The notes: generated by a model not told the origin, from the letters alone. 64,000 nt of DNA from Panacibacter ginsenosidivorans (GCF_007971225.1 NZ_CP042435.1:3413501-3477500); one strand, 5' to 3'. Numbered from the stretch's first letter, positions 52,699-63,326 are shown. Program-made: numbers and translations.

Positions 52699-53649
52699 AT
52701 GAGCCATCATAACAACACAGTTATAATTATTACAGGGCCAACAGCCTCCGGGAAAACTGCTCTGGCTATAAAACTTGCGCAGCGATTTAATACTTCTATT
52801 ATTTCTGCCGACTCCCGTCAATGCTTTAAAGAATTAAATATTGGTGTGGCAAAACCTTCTGAAAGGGAATTGAGTATGGTAAAACATTATTTTATCAGCT
52901 CACATTCAATTCATGAAAATGTTACAGCTCAGACCTTTGAACGCTATGCGCTTGATGCTGCAGCAGAAATTTTTAGAAATAATAATGTAGCTATTATGGC
53001 TGGCGGCACAGGATTGTATATAAAAGCTTTTTGCGAAGGACTGGACATAATACCGGAAGCAGACGAAAAAATAAGACTCCAGGTAATTAATAATTATAAG
53101 ATCAATGGAATAGCCTGGCTTCAAAAGCAAATTCAGATACATGATCCGGATTTCTGGCAAATAGCAGAACGCCAAAACCCTCAAAGGTTAATGCGGGCGT
53201 TGGAAGTAAAATTCACCACAGGAAAATCTATTGTAGATTTTCACAAGGGAGAAAAAAAAGTACGGCCTTTTAATATTATTAAACTTGGTATTGAAATTTC
53301 AAAGGAACAATTACATAAAAATATAAACCAGCGTACCACTGAAATGTTTGAGCAAGGATTAATACAAGAAGTTACATCGTTAAAAGCTTTTAGAAATATG
53401 AATGCATTACAGACTGTTGGCTACAAGGAGCTGTTTGAGTACTTCGATACAAAGTTGTTATTAGACACAACAATTGAGAAAGTGAAAATTAATACCCGAC
53501 ATTATGCAAAAAGGCAGATAACCTGGTTTAAAAAAGATCCTAATATCAAGTGGGGTAATAGTTATACATTGTTAACAGATATTAATGATTATTTGGCATC
53601 AGGCATAAAAAATGAAAATAGCATAACGCCTAATATATCAATATTATAA
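52699..53649 (+). CDS. miaA: tRNA dimethylallyltransferase
   Basis: A 316-residue MiaA. P-loop 'IIITGPTASGKTALAIKLA' at about 10-28, substrate-binding 'ISADSRQCFKELNIGVAKPS' and 'MAGGTGLYIKAFCEGLD', and C-terminal 'RHYAKRQITWFKKD'. It adds the dimethylallyl group to A37 of tRNAs reading UNN codons. The length is normal. It stands alone between a repeat element and the susC promoter region. Confidence 0.96.
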   Translation: MSHHNNTVIIITGPTASGKTALAIKLAQRFNTSIISADSRQCFKELNIGVAKPSERELSMVKHYFISSHSIHENVTAQTFERYALDAAAEIFRNNNVAIMAGGTGLYIKAFCEGLDIIPEADEKIRLQVINNYKINGIAWLQKQIQIHDPDFWQIAERQNPQRLMRALEVKFTTGKSIVDFHKGEKKVRPFNIIKLGIEISKEQLHKNINQRTTEMFEQGLIQEVTSLKAFRNMNALQTVGYKELFEYFDTKLLLDTTIEKVKINTRHYAKRQITWFKKDPNIKWGNSYTLLTDINDYLASGIKNENSITPNISIL

Positions 53650-53656
53650 AGAATTC

Positions 53657-53703
53657 ATTGTGTCAGTAACACACAATTTATAATGTGTACGTATGACACA
53701 ATA
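53657..53703. promoter_or_regulatory. Inverted repeat upstream of susC
   Basis: attgtgtca...tgacacaat: perfect 9-bp outer arms with a partly matching interior (acaca/tgtgt). It may be an operator for susC, the terminator of miaA, or a diverged T/T form of the interspersed repeat, whose T arm also starts ttgtgtca. Confidence 0.45.
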
Positions 53704-53793
53704 AAAAAAAGTTTATTTTTTTTCTTTAACAAAAGATTAATTCCCTAATTTTAGCCGTCCCAATTTAATAACACAACCATAACTTGCCCGCTT

Positions 53794-56700
53794 ATGAGAC
53801 AAAAAATCGATTGCTTGGCTGTGCGTTTATGCGCAGCCGTGTTCTTCATGTTTATTGCAGCTACGGCGTTTGCACAGAAAACAGTCACAGGTACAGTGAC
53901 GAGTGCAAAAGATAATCAGCCAATTAATGGTGCTTCCATTCTGGTAAAAGGTACCAATGTTGGTACTGCCACTTCTCCTACAGGAACTTTTAGCATTAAT
54001 GTTCCTGCTGGTAAAAAAATCTTAGTTATTTCTTCAGTTGGTTTTGATGATCAGGAAATTGATGTATCAAGTCAATCAACTATTTCTGTGGCATTAAAAG
54101 AAAAAACATCTTCATTAGATGAGATCGTAGTAACAGGTTATACTGCACAGAAGAAAAAAGAAATTACCGGTGCTGTTGCTGTGGTTAATGTAAAAGACAT
54201 GAAGCAAGTGCCTGTAGGAACAGGTGAAGAAGCCTTACAGGGGCGCGCTTCCGGTCTTACAGTAATTAGCTCAGGTCAGCCTGGAGCTGCAAGTGATCTT
54301 CGTATTCGCGGTGTTACCACTTTTGGTAATAATCAGCCGCTTGTAATGGTTGATGGAGTGCGAGGCGATCTTCACAACATCAACGTTTCGGATATTGAAT
54401 CAATACAGGTATTAAAAGATGCCTCTGCTGCCATTTATGGCGTTGCAGGTGCAAACGGTGTTATTATTGTAACTACCAAAAAAGGTAAAGCCGGTAAAGC
54501 CAGGGTTAGTTATGATGGTTATTATGGTGTTACTACAAAAGGCCCTGGTTTTGACATGGCCAATACACAGGAAGAAGCTAATGCTATTTGGCAACAGCGC
54601 ATCAATTCTGGTTTGCAACCCGGTGACGAAGGTTGGGGTAGTAAACAATATGGAACCGGTGTAAATCCTGTTATTCCTGATTATATAACTCCAACAGGAG
54701 CTTTTGAAGGTGATCCAAATACAGATCCGGCTACTTACAATATCAATTCTAATCAGATTACACGTGCTAATAAAGCAGGTACTGATTGGTATGATGTTAT
54801 TACGAGAAATGCACCTACACAAAGCCATAATATATCTGTAAGCTCTGGTTCTGATAAGAGTTCTTATTTCTTTTCATTTGGTTATCTTAATCAACAGGGT
54901 ATTGCCAGGTTTCAGTATAATAAAAGATACTCTGTAAGGGCAAATACTCAATTTAATATCGGTAATAAAATTCGTGTAGGGGAAAACGCATATGTCTTCT
55001 ACAAGAATAATCCTACTTATGGTAATCAGGGTGAAGGCAGCCCTTTTAGTGTTGCTTTTCGCGAGGACGCTATCATTCCTGTTTATGATATTGCTGGCAA
55101 TTTTGCTGGTACTAAATCACAGGATCTGGGAAATGCTCAAAATCCTTATGCCAACATATACAGAAGTAAGGATAACAAGAGTAATAACTGGGATATTACA
55201 GGAAACGTATACGCCGAAGTTGACTTCCTGAAACATTTTACTGCCCGCACAAGTTTTGGTGGAGTGGTTGATAACAATTATTACTATTATTTTAGTTATG
55301 TTGGTTACGAAAATGCAGAAGGCAATACTGGTGCTAATTCTTTTACAGAAGGAGCAGGTTATAATTCCAGCTGGACTTATACCAATACCTTAACATATGG
55401 TAATACTTTTGGTAATCATAATGTAAAGGTGCTTGTAGGTACTGAAGCTGTAAATTATTACGGCAGAAATTTATCTGGAACAAGAAGTAATTATTTTTCG
55501 GAAAACCCAAATTACTGGGTACTTGGTGCAGGTACTGGTACTCAATCTAACGCAGGTGGCGCCTATCAAAGTTCTCTTTGGTCTCAGTTTGCAAAACTTG
55601 AATATGGCTATGCAGGAAAATACCTTCTGAATGCTAGCATACGCAGGGATGGTGCCTCTGTTTTTGCAGAAGATGTTAGATATGGCTATTTTCCCGGTGT
55701 TTCTGCTGCCTGGAGAATATCACAGGAAAACTTCATGAAAGGAGTTTCCTTTATAAACGATCTGAAATTGCGCGGGAGCTGGGGTAAAATGGGTACTGCA
55801 GGAAACGTTGGTGCAACGAATCCTTTTAACCTGTATAGCACAAGATTAGGACGCTCTGCTTATGATATTTCAGGTACAAGTACATCACCATACGCCGGCT
55901 TCTTCAGGAGCAACGTAGGAAACCCAAGTACAACCTGGGAAGGTGATATAATTACCAACATCGGCGTAGATGCGACTATCCTTAAAAATAAAATCGATTT
56001 CACTGTTGAATGGTATAAGAAGAAAGTAAATGACCTTCTATATGGCGCTCAGGGTCCTCAATGGGCTTCATTATATGTAGGTGATGCAGGTCTTCCACAG
56101 GTTAACATCGCTGATAATCAGAACTCCGGTTTAGACTTAAGTCTGACTTATCATGCAAATGTATCTAAAGACTTTAAGCTGGATGTTACAGGTATTTTCA
56201 CTTCTTATAAAAACAAGATCGTTTCTATACCTGGTTCCGGATATTTTGATGCAGGCGGTATCAGAAACGTTGTTATTCAGCGTAATGAAGTTGGTCATCC
56301 TTTGGGAGCTTTCTTTGGATATGATGTTATAGGTCTTTTCCAAAGCCAGGATGATATTGATAAATCCCCTTCACAACCTGGTGCAGCACCAGGATTGTTT
56401 AAATACAGGGATGTGAATAATGACGGTACCATTGATGCCAATGACAGAACTTATATCGGAAGCCCACATCCTGATTTTACTTATGGATTAAATTTGGCGA
56501 TGAGCTATAAGAGTTTTGACTTCTCTGCATTTTTCTTCGGATCTAAAGGAAATGATATATATAACCAAACGTTGTATTATACAGATTTTCCAGACTTTTT
56601 CAAGGGAGGCATCAGAAGAGAAGCTGCAGTTAATTCATGGACACCGGAAAATACAAATACTTCCATACCTGCTTTGTATAATACAGGAAGCTTTAGCTCT

Positions 56701-56988
56701 GATCAGTCAACCAGTAGCTATTTTATCAGCAAAGGTTCTTATTTCCGTTGTAAACAAATGCAGCTTGGGTATACTTTGCCCGGTACTTTATTATCAAGAT
56801 TCGGAATTGAGCATTTGCGCATATATGTGCAATCAGCAAACTTGTTTACAATAACAAAATATAACGGTCTTGATCCCGAGTTGACATCAACAGATCCTTC
56901 TTCTGCGAATGCTAATAACTTAGGTATAGATCAGGGTAACTACCCGCATACACCGTCATATCTTGTTGGCATCAACCTTAATTTTTAA
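53794..56988 (+). CDS. SusC/RagA-family TonB-linked outer-membrane transporter
   Basis: A 1064-residue SusC-type protein. Signal 1-28 ('TAFAQ'); carboxypeptidase-regulatory-like domain about 29-113 ('VTGTVTSAKDNQPINGASILVKGTNVGT'); the conserved 'SLDEIVVTGY' stretch before the plug; plug domain to about 230 ('LQGRASGLTV', 'IRGVTTFGNNQPLVMVDGVRGD', 'IESIQVLKDASAAIYG'); then a beta-barrel ending 'PHTPSYLVGINLNF'. It forms a transport complex with the SusD lipoprotein encoded 21 bases downstream and imports an oligosaccharide or peptide with energy from TonB. The substrate cannot be told as no glycosidase gene follows. Confidence 0.95.
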   Translation: MRQKIDCLAVRLCAAVFFMFIAATAFAQKTVTGTVTSAKDNQPINGASILVKGTNVGTATSPTGTFSINVPAGKKILVISSVGFDDQEIDVSSQSTISVALKEKTSSLDEIVVTGYTAQKKKEITGAVAVVNVKDMKQVPVGTGEEALQGRASGLTVISSGQPGAASDLRIRGVTTFGNNQPLVMVDGVRGDLHNINVSDIESIQVLKDASAAIYGVAGANGVIIVTTKKGKAGKARVSYDGYYGVTTKGPGFDMANTQEEANAIWQQRINSGLQPGDEGWGSKQYGTGVNPVIPDYITPTGAFEGDPNTDPATYNINSNQITRANKAGTDWYDVITRNAPTQSHNISVSSGSDKSSYFFSFGYLNQQGIARFQYNKRYSVRANTQFNIGNKIRVGENAYVFYKNNPTYGNQGEGSPFSVAFREDAIIPVYDIAGNFAGTKSQDLGNAQNPYANIYRSKDNKSNNWDITGNVYAEVDFLKHFTARTSFGGVVDNNYYYYFSYVGYENAEGNTGANSFTEGAGYNSSWTYTNTLTYGNTFGNHNVKVLVGTEAVNYYGRNLSGTRSNYFSENPNYWVLGAGTGTQSNAGGAYQSSLWSQFAKLEYGYAGKYLLNASIRRDGASVFAEDVRYGYFPGVSAAWRISQENFMKGVSFINDLKLRGSWGKMGTAGNVGATNPFNLYSTRLGRSAYDISGTSTSPYAGFFRSNVGNPSTTWEGDIITNIGVDATILKNKIDFTVEWYKKKVNDLLYGAQGPQWASLYVGDAGLPQVNIADNQNSGLDLSLTYHANVSKDFKLDVTGIFTSYKNKIVSIPGSGYFDAGGIRNVVIQRNEVGHPLGAFFGYDVIGLFQSQDDIDKSPSQPGAAPGLFKYRDVNNDGTIDANDRTYIGSPHPDFTYGLNLAMSYKSFDFSAFFFGSKGNDIYNQTLYYTDFPDFFKGGIRREAAVNSWTPENTNTSIPALYNTGSFSSDQSTSSYFISKGSYFRCKQMQLGYTLPGTLLSRFGIEHLRIYVQSANLFTITKYNGLDPELTSTDPSSANANNLGIDQGNYPHTPSYLVGINLNF

Positions 56989-57009
56989 TTCCTAACTCAT
57001 TTAGTCTAT

Positions 57010-58773
57010 ATGAAAAAGATAAAATATAAAATTATTATTCCTGCAAGTCTTTCTGTTATTGTGGTGCTTGCCGCATGTAGCAAAGACTTTCTTAACAAGC
57101 CACCTTTAGGAACATTAAACCCTGAAATTGTTGCGTCTGAGGTAGGAGTTCAGGGTGTATTAATTGGCGCTTATTCCCTTGTTGATGGGGAAGGCGCATC
57201 AGGTGATGGATTTGCTTCCGGCGCTTCAAACTGGATATTTGGTGGTGTAGCATCGGACGATGCTAATAAGGGTTCCGATCCATCTGATGTGGCGGATGCA
57301 GCACCAATGGAAGATTGGACCATAACCCCCACAAATGGTGCTATACCGCAAAAATGGAAACTTTGTTATTCAGGTGCACAACGGTGTAACGATGTATTAA
57401 GAGTATTGCCTCTTGCAACTGATATTCCTGCTGAAGAAGCAACCCAAATCTCTGCACAGGCAAGATTTTTAAGAGCATTTTATCATTTTGAATTAAAGAA
57501 AATATTTGGAAATATTGTTTATGCTGACGAAAATCTAACATTAGACAATACTACAAATACAACAGATGTTTGGCCAAATATTGAAGCTGATCTTAATTTT
57601 GCTGTAGATAACCTGCCTGAAACATTTAGCGACGAAGGAAGAGTGAATAAATGGGCGGCAAAAGCATTATTGGCTAAAACATACATGTTTCAGCATAAAT
57701 ATTCTGATGCTTATACTTTGTTGAAAGATATCATCGCCAACGGTAAAACTACAAAAGGCGAAAAGTATGCGCTCCTGCCACACTTCTACTCTAATTTCAA
57801 CCCCGCTCAGAAAAACAGTGCAGAGTCTGTATTTGCTGCACAGACTTCTGTACAGGATGGTTCTTCAGTTGACTGGGGTGGTGATCCAAACGGAAATTAC
57901 GGTGATATCCTAAACTTCCCTTACACAGGTGGCCCGGGTGCCTGCTGTGGATTTTATAATCCATCACAGGATCTGGCTGATGCATTTAAAACTGACGCAA
58001 ATGGTCTTCCATTACTTGACACCTGGTATAGCGGTAATCACGTTAGCGATGTTACAACTCCTTATGTAGGTAATTTAGATCCAAGAATTGACTGGACAAT
58101 GGGAAGAAAGGGTATTCCTTATCTGGATTGGGGTAACCATCCAGGCGATGCATGGATCAGAAACCCAGGTGCCGACGGTCATTTCAGTCCAATAAAAAAT
58201 GTTTATGCAGCTTCTCAGAAAGATTCTTATACAGATGTTGGCAGTGCTTATTGGGGGCCAACTGAACTGGTTGCAAACAATGTGAATATTATACGCTTTG
58301 CCGATGTAATACTTTGGGCTGCAGAATGTGCCGCTGATGCAGGTGATCTTGCTGCTGCTATGGATTATGTAAACCAGGTTCGCGACAGGGTTACAGATTC
58401 AAACACATGGGTTAAAAAAGGTGGAAGCTATGATGCCGCAAATGCAGTTTATACCGGAGGTACCAATGCTGATACTTATAAGATTGGATTATATACTTCT
58501 TTCCCTTCGAAAGATTATGCTATAAAAGCGGTACAATTTGAAAGAAGACTTGAACTTGCTATGGAAGGTCATCGTTTCTTTGACCTTGTAAGATACGGGA
58601 CTGCAGGTACAGTATTAAATGCTTATTATGACAGGTACAGATCAATCATGCCGTTAAAAGCAAATGCACACTGGACAGCAGGAAAGAACGAATACTTCCC
58701 AATTCCGCAAGGAGAAATTGATAACCTGAATTCTGATGGAACAGAACGTTTAGTTCAAAATCCAGGATATTAA
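57010..58773 (+). CDS. SusD/RagB-family nutrient-binding lipoprotein
   Basis: A 587-residue SusD-like lipoprotein (lipobox VLAAC, Cys22). N-terminal 'KDFLNKPPLGTLNP' and helix 'EVGVQGVLIGAYSLVDG' are typical; TPR-type helices 'ISAQARFLRAFYHFELKKIFG' and 'VNKWAAKALLAKTYMFQHKYSDAYTLL'; C-terminal 'RFADVILWAAECAADAGD...VNQVRDRV' and 'FERRLELAMEGHRFFDLVRYG'. It caps the SusC barrel at the cell surface and binds the substrate. A terminator follows, ending the susCD transcript before the UnbV gene. Confidence 0.95.
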   Translation: MKKIKYKIIIPASLSVIVVLAACSKDFLNKPPLGTLNPEIVASEVGVQGVLIGAYSLVDGEGASGDGFASGASNWIFGGVASDDANKGSDPSDVADAAPMEDWTITPTNGAIPQKWKLCYSGAQRCNDVLRVLPLATDIPAEEATQISAQARFLRAFYHFELKKIFGNIVYADENLTLDNTTNTTDVWPNIEADLNFAVDNLPETFSDEGRVNKWAAKALLAKTYMFQHKYSDAYTLLKDIIANGKTTKGEKYALLPHFYSNFNPAQKNSAESVFAAQTSVQDGSSVDWGGDPNGNYGDILNFPYTGGPGACCGFYNPSQDLADAFKTDANGLPLLDTWYSGNHVSDVTTPYVGNLDPRIDWTMGRKGIPYLDWGNHPGDAWIRNPGADGHFSPIKNVYAASQKDSYTDVGSAYWGPTELVANNVNIIRFADVILWAAECAADAGDLAAAMDYVNQVRDRVTDSNTWVKKGGSYDAANAVYTGGTNADTYKIGLYTSFPSKDYAIKAVQFERRLELAMEGHRFFDLVRYGTAGTVLNAYYDRYRSIMPLKANAHWTAGKNEYFPIPQGEIDNLNSDGTERLVQNPGY

Positions 58774-58805
58774 TAATAGATAAAATAGATTTAGTTTTTA
58801 TAAGA

Positions 58806-58835
58806 GAGGTAGAGCTAATAACTCTGCCTCTTTTT
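58806..58835 (+). terminator. Terminator after susD
   Basis: gaggtagag/ctctgcctc stem (one G-U), loop ctaataa, then tttttc. Confidence 0.8.
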
Positions 58836-58869
58836 CGTAATGTTATTTTATATCTAAAGAAATACTTTA

Positions 58870-59090
58870 TTGATACCAGCTATATAACACAGATTTATCT
58901 TCGTTGCGTCGCAATCCTTTCATCGTTCTGAACACTTTTGAACATTGTTAAGAGCCAGCTGCTGCAATTGGATTATGTAATAAAAAAGGTTTTAAAAGGT
59001 GAAAAAAACTTTTAGAATTTTCGATCTTGCCGAGGTGCTTACTAAAAGTACAAGAGTGCGACGCAAGTAAAGATGCAATATGTGTTTAAG
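58870..59090. repeat. Interspersed inverted-repeat element, copy U (C/C arms)
   Basis: Left arm 58903-58920, gttgcgtcgcaatccttt (C type, inner half diverged). Right arm 59048-59066 gtacaagagtgcgacgcaa. The core is about 125 bases. Outer right end 'taagccgggtaca'. Confidence 0.82.
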
Positions 59091-59149
59091 CCGGGTACAT
59101 TTTTTTATTATATGCGCATCGTAATGATGCATTAAGTAAAACTTTTAGA

Positions 59150-62100
59150 ATGAGGGTTATTAATTTTCTGATTTGTTTTAGTTTGATAGTTTCATTTTCT
59201 GCATGTATTGGTAACGATACTTTATTCACTGAGGTAAGTTCCGGTAAATCAGGTATTGATTTTTCGAATAATATAGTAGAAAATGATACCATAAATCCGC
59301 TGGATATAACCAATATATATAATGGAGGCGGTGTAGGCGTTGGAGACTTTAATAATGATGGTTTGGAGGATCTTTATTTTACGGGCAATATAGTGAGCAA
59401 CAAGTTGTACCTGAACAAAGGCGATTTTAAATTTGAAGACATAACGGATGTTGCTAAGGTTGATGGTAATGGTGAATGGTGCCGGGGTGTTGCTGTTGTT
59501 GATATAAACAATGACGGCCTGCAGGATATATATGTATGTGCAACATTAAAACATGAAGCTAATCAGCGCAAAAATTTACTGTATATAAATCAGGGAAACG
59601 ATAAAAATAATGTGCCTCACTTTAAAGAGATGGCTGAAACGTATGGTTTGGCAGATACAGGTCAATCAACCCAGGCAGCTTTCTTTGACTACGATAATGA
59701 TGGTGATCTTGATGCATATGTAGTAACGAATGCAGTTAATACAGTTAAGTTTCCCGATAACTTTCATCCTGTTTTAAAAAATGGTGAGAACCCCAGCACC
59801 GGAAGGCTTTACAGAAATGACTGGAGTGATTCTTTAAAGCATCCGTTCTTTACAGATGTTTCTAAACAGGCCGGGATACAAACAGAAGGTTATGGTCACT
59901 CTGTGAACATTACTGATATCAACCAGGATGGCTGGAAAGATATTTATGTGACCAATGACTTTATCTCCAATGATCTTCTTTGGATTAATAATCATGATGG
60001 CACTTTTACAGAAGAACTTTCAAAATATTTCAAGCATACTTCAGCAAATGCCATGGGTAATGACATCGTGGATATAAACAATGATGGCCTTGCCGATGTA
60101 GTGGCCCTGGACATGGATCCTGAAGATAATTTCAGGAAGAAAATGATGCTGAATTCTATCAGCTATCAGCGATACCAGAATAGTGACCGTTTTGGGTATA
60201 ATTATCAGTATGTGCGTAATACACTACAATTAAACCAGGGGCCAAGAGTTGGCGCTAATGATTCTATTGGTGTTCCTGCTTTTAGTGATATAGGTTTTTT
60301 TGCCGGTATGGCTGAAACTGATTGGAGCTGGACGCCGCTCGTTACAGATTTTGATAATGATGGTAACCGTGATATAATAGTTACCAACGGGTATCCCAAA
60401 GATCTTACAGATCATGATTTTATTTCTTACAGAAACCAGGCAACAAATATTGCTTCTAAAAAAATCATTCTTCAACAGATTCCAGAGGTAAAGCTGCACA
60501 ACTATGCATTTAAAAATAATGCAGATCTTACCTTTTCTGATGTAACTAATAAATGGGGTTTAAGCGAACCAACATTTTCCAACGGGGCGGTATATGTTGA
60601 TCTTGATAATGATGGTGATCTTGATGTAGTGATAAATAATATCAACAGCGAGGCAATAGTGTATAATAATAGTTCAAGACAAAAATTTATTGATAGCAGC
60701 CACTATCTAAAAATTCAATTTGCAGGAGATAGCAAAAACAAAAACGGCGTCGGTGCTTATGCTTATGTATATTATGATCACGGCAAAATACAGTTTTGGG
60801 AGAATACACCTTACCGTGGATATCTTTCTTCTGTTGACAGCCGTGCGCAGTTTGGTCTTGGTAAAACAACAATGGTAGACTCTGTTGTGATCAAATGGCC
60901 CAATGGAAAAAAGCAAAGTATTCCCAATATTAAAGCTGATCAATTACTGAAAGTAAATATCAATGATGCAAAAATTGAGTATTCATCTTCGCATGAAATG
61001 CTTGCAAAAAATACTTTATTCAAAGATTTCTCTGATTCAGTAAACATACATTATGTGCATCATGAAAAAGATTTTGTTGACTTCAACATACAAAAATTAT
61101 TACCACATAAATTTTCTGAATTTGATCCTGCATTAGCAGCAGGCGATGTAGATAACAATGGTCTTGATGATCTTATTATCGGAGGGTCTATTGGGTACAG
61201 TGCGCAAATATTTTTGCAACAAAGCAATGGCCATTTTATACAAAGAGCACTTACTGCAGACACAGGTATGGATAAGAAAAAAGCACAGGACCTTGGCATA
61301 CTCTTATTTGATGCAGATAAGGATGGCGACCCCGATCTTTATATTGCAAGCGGTGGTTACCAGAATAATCATAATGATGCATCATACCGCGATAGGTTTT
61401 ATATTAATGATGGTAAAGGAATTTTTAAAGAAGATACCACTGCATTGGCCAAAAATCTCACCAGCAAATTTTGTGTAAGAGCGATTGATTATGATAAAGA
61501 CGGCGATCTCGATCTTTTTGTTGCCGGTCGTGTAGATCCATGGAACTATCCTAAACCGGTATCCAGCTTTATTTTCAGGAACGATACTAAAAATGGAAAG
61601 ATTCAATTTACAGATGTTACTGCTTCTGTTGCAAAAGACCTGAACAATATTGGACTTGTTTGCGATGCTGTGTTTACGGATTTTGATAACGATGGCTGGA
61701 CAGATATTGTACTCGCCGGCGAATGGATGCCCATCACATTTTTGAAAAATGATAAAGGTGTTTTTAAAAATGTATCATCAGCATCAGGTATTAATAACCA
61801 GATTGGCTGGTGGAATACTATTGCACCCGGCGATTTTGATAATGATGGCGACATAGATTATATCGCAGGCAACGTAGGAGAAAATTCTTTTTACAAAGCA
61901 AGCGATCAATACCCGATTGCTGTGTATGCAAAAGATTTTGACAACAATGGAAACTATGATGCTATACCGGCGCTGTATCTTCCAACAAGCATGGAAGACC
62001 AAACAAAAAGAGAATTTCCTGCATACGGGAGAGACGATCTTATCAAGCAGATGATTGCTATGCGTTCAAGGTTTCAAAGCTACCGCACTTATGCAAACGC

Positions 62101-62731
62101 TACAATGGATTCTGTGCTTTTGGCAGATCAGCGTAAAGATGCCATCATCTATCATGCAAATAATTTAAAGTCATGTTATATACGCAACGATGGCAATGGT
62201 AAATTCACTTTACAACCATTGCCAATGCAAGCGCAGTTATCTATGCTCTGTGGCATGGCAGTTGAAGATTTTGATGGCGATGGAAATTTGGACGTAGTGA
62301 TCAATGGAAATGATTATGGCACCGATGTTTCAACTGGCCGCTATGATGCATTGAATGGCTTATTTATGAAGGGAGATGGCAAAGGCAATTTTGTACCACA
62401 AACAATTTTGCAAAGCGGCATTTATATTCCTGGTAATGGCAAAGCACTTGTAAAACTCAGAAGTAAAACAGGCAGCTGTTTGCTTGCTGCATCTCAAAAC
62501 CGCGGACCGTTAAAAATATTTAAACTTAAAAGAGATGTGCATTGTATAGCGCTGCAGCCAAACGATATAAGCGCTGTAATACAATACAGGAATGGCAAAA
62601 CACAAAAGCAGGAATGTTATTACGGCAGTTCATTTCTCTCGCAGTCCGCAAGATTTATAAATGCAGATAATACCATGGCATCAGTAATCATAACAGATGC
62701 AAATGGAAATCAACGAAAGATAGTTCTGTAA
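59150..62731 (+). CDS. FG-GAP/VCBS-repeat lipoprotein with UnbV (ASPIC) domain
   Basis: A 1193-residue lipoprotein (lipobox FSAC, Cys19). It carries many FG-GAP/VCBS-type calcium-binding loops of the form DxNxDGxxD ('GVGDFNNDGLEDLYFTGN', 'DYDNDGDLDAYVVTN', 'DFDNDGNRDIIVTNG'), in two propeller-like sets (about 50-500 and 640-1120). Between them at about 520-610 lies an ASPIC/UnbV segment ('NGVGAYAYVYYDHGKIQFWEN', 'RAQFGLGKTTMVDSVVIKWPNGKKQSIPN'). Such proteins are often encoded next to SusC/SusD pairs and are thought to be surface-exposed binding or adhesion proteins. It probably belongs with the downstream DUF1573 and cytochrome genes. Confidence 0.92.
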   Translation: MRVINFLICFSLIVSFSACIGNDTLFTEVSSGKSGIDFSNNIVENDTINPLDITNIYNGGGVGVGDFNNDGLEDLYFTGNIVSNKLYLNKGDFKFEDITDVAKVDGNGEWCRGVAVVDINNDGLQDIYVCATLKHEANQRKNLLYINQGNDKNNVPHFKEMAETYGLADTGQSTQAAFFDYDNDGDLDAYVVTNAVNTVKFPDNFHPVLKNGENPSTGRLYRNDWSDSLKHPFFTDVSKQAGIQTEGYGHSVNITDINQDGWKDIYVTNDFISNDLLWINNHDGTFTEELSKYFKHTSANAMGNDIVDINNDGLADVVALDMDPEDNFRKKMMLNSISYQRYQNSDRFGYNYQYVRNTLQLNQGPRVGANDSIGVPAFSDIGFFAGMAETDWSWTPLVTDFDNDGNRDIIVTNGYPKDLTDHDFISYRNQATNIASKKIILQQIPEVKLHNYAFKNNADLTFSDVTNKWGLSEPTFSNGAVYVDLDNDGDLDVVINNINSEAIVYNNSSRQKFIDSSHYLKIQFAGDSKNKNGVGAYAYVYYDHGKIQFWENTPYRGYLSSVDSRAQFGLGKTTMVDSVVIKWPNGKKQSIPNIKADQLLKVNINDAKIEYSSSHEMLAKNTLFKDFSDSVNIHYVHHEKDFVDFNIQKLLPHKFSEFDPALAAGDVDNNGLDDLIIGGSIGYSAQIFLQQSNGHFIQRALTADTGMDKKKAQDLGILLFDADKDGDPDLYIASGGYQNNHNDASYRDRFYINDGKGIFKEDTTALAKNLTSKFCVRAIDYDKDGDLDLFVAGRVDPWNYPKPVSSFIFRNDTKNGKIQFTDVTASVAKDLNNIGLVCDAVFTDFDNDGWTDIVLAGEWMPITFLKNDKGVFKNVSSASGINNQIGWWNTIAPGDFDNDGDIDYIAGNVGENSFYKASDQYPIAVYAKDFDNNGNYDAIPALYLPTSMEDQTKREFPAYGRDDLIKQMIAMRSRFQSYRTYANATMDSVLLADQRKDAIIYHANNLKSCYIRNDGNGKFTLQPLPMQAQLSMLCGMAVEDFDGDGNLDVVINGNDYGTDVSTGRYDALNGLFMKGDGKGNFVPQTILQSGIYIPGNGKALVKLRSKTGSCLLAASQNRGPLKIFKLKRDVHCIALQPNDISAVIQYRNGKTQKQECYYGSSFLSQSARFINADNTMASVIITDANGNQRKIVL

Positions 62732-62785
62732 ATGATTTGCTATTGATTGTATGGGCCGGGCTGCAGAAAGCCTGTTTAGCTTTAC

Positions 62786-62804
62786 TTGCGTCGCACTCTT
62801 GTAC
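62786..62804. repeat. Interspersed repeat, left arm V (C type)
   Basis: ttgcgtcgcactcttgtac, C type, with outer part 'gggccgggctgcagaaagcct'. The right arm lies beyond the DUF1573 gene. Confidence 0.82.
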
Positions 62805-62861
62805 CGGATATCATTGTGCAGCATTTAAACAAAAATAAAATAACGATCGATATTCCAGCGA

Positions 62862-63326
62862 ATGAAAAATATAGCGGCTTGTTTTATTATTTGTATAACA
62901 ACTTTTATTTCCTGCAGCAGTAATAAAAACCCGTATGAAAATAATTTAGGTATTGAACCTTCATTAATAGCACAGATGGATACGGCTAATTATACAAAAA
63001 TATTTTGGCTGGATACACTGGTAAATATTGGCACTATCAAAACAACTGATACAGCAAAAATAAAATTCAGGTTTAAAAATATTGGTGATAAAGCTTTATT
63101 CATTATTACTGCTGCACCCTCCTGCGGATGCACGGTGGCTGATTATCCCAGGGAACCGATACAGCCCGGTAAAGAAGGAATCGTAACTTCTGCTTATAAA
63201 TGGAACGGGCAATTGGGAGCGATCAGGAAAACGATCAGTGTAAGAACAAATACAACAAATGAAGCTTACCATAAGATCGCTTTTATAGGAGAGGTCATTA
63301 AAGATTCTGTAAGCAGTAAAAAGTAA
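62862..63326 (+). CDS. DUF1573 lipoprotein
   Basis: A 154-residue lipoprotein (lipobox FISC, Cys18). The DUF1573 domain is at about 55-150: 'NIGTIKTTDTAKIKFRFKNIGDKALFIITAAPSCGCTVADYPREPIQPGKEGIV', with the conserved SCGCT. The fold is an immunoglobulin-like (ASPM-SPD-2-Hydin type) sandwich. Periplasmic, function unknown. The gene lies between a left and a right repeat arm. Confidence 0.92.
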   Translation: MKNIAACFIICITTFISCSSNKNPYENNLGIEPSLIAQMDTANYTKIFWLDTLVNIGTIKTTDTAKIKFRFKNIGDKALFIITAAPSCGCTVADYPREPIQPGKEGIVTSAYKWNGQLGAIRKTISVRTNTTNEAYHKIAFIGEVIKDSVSSKK

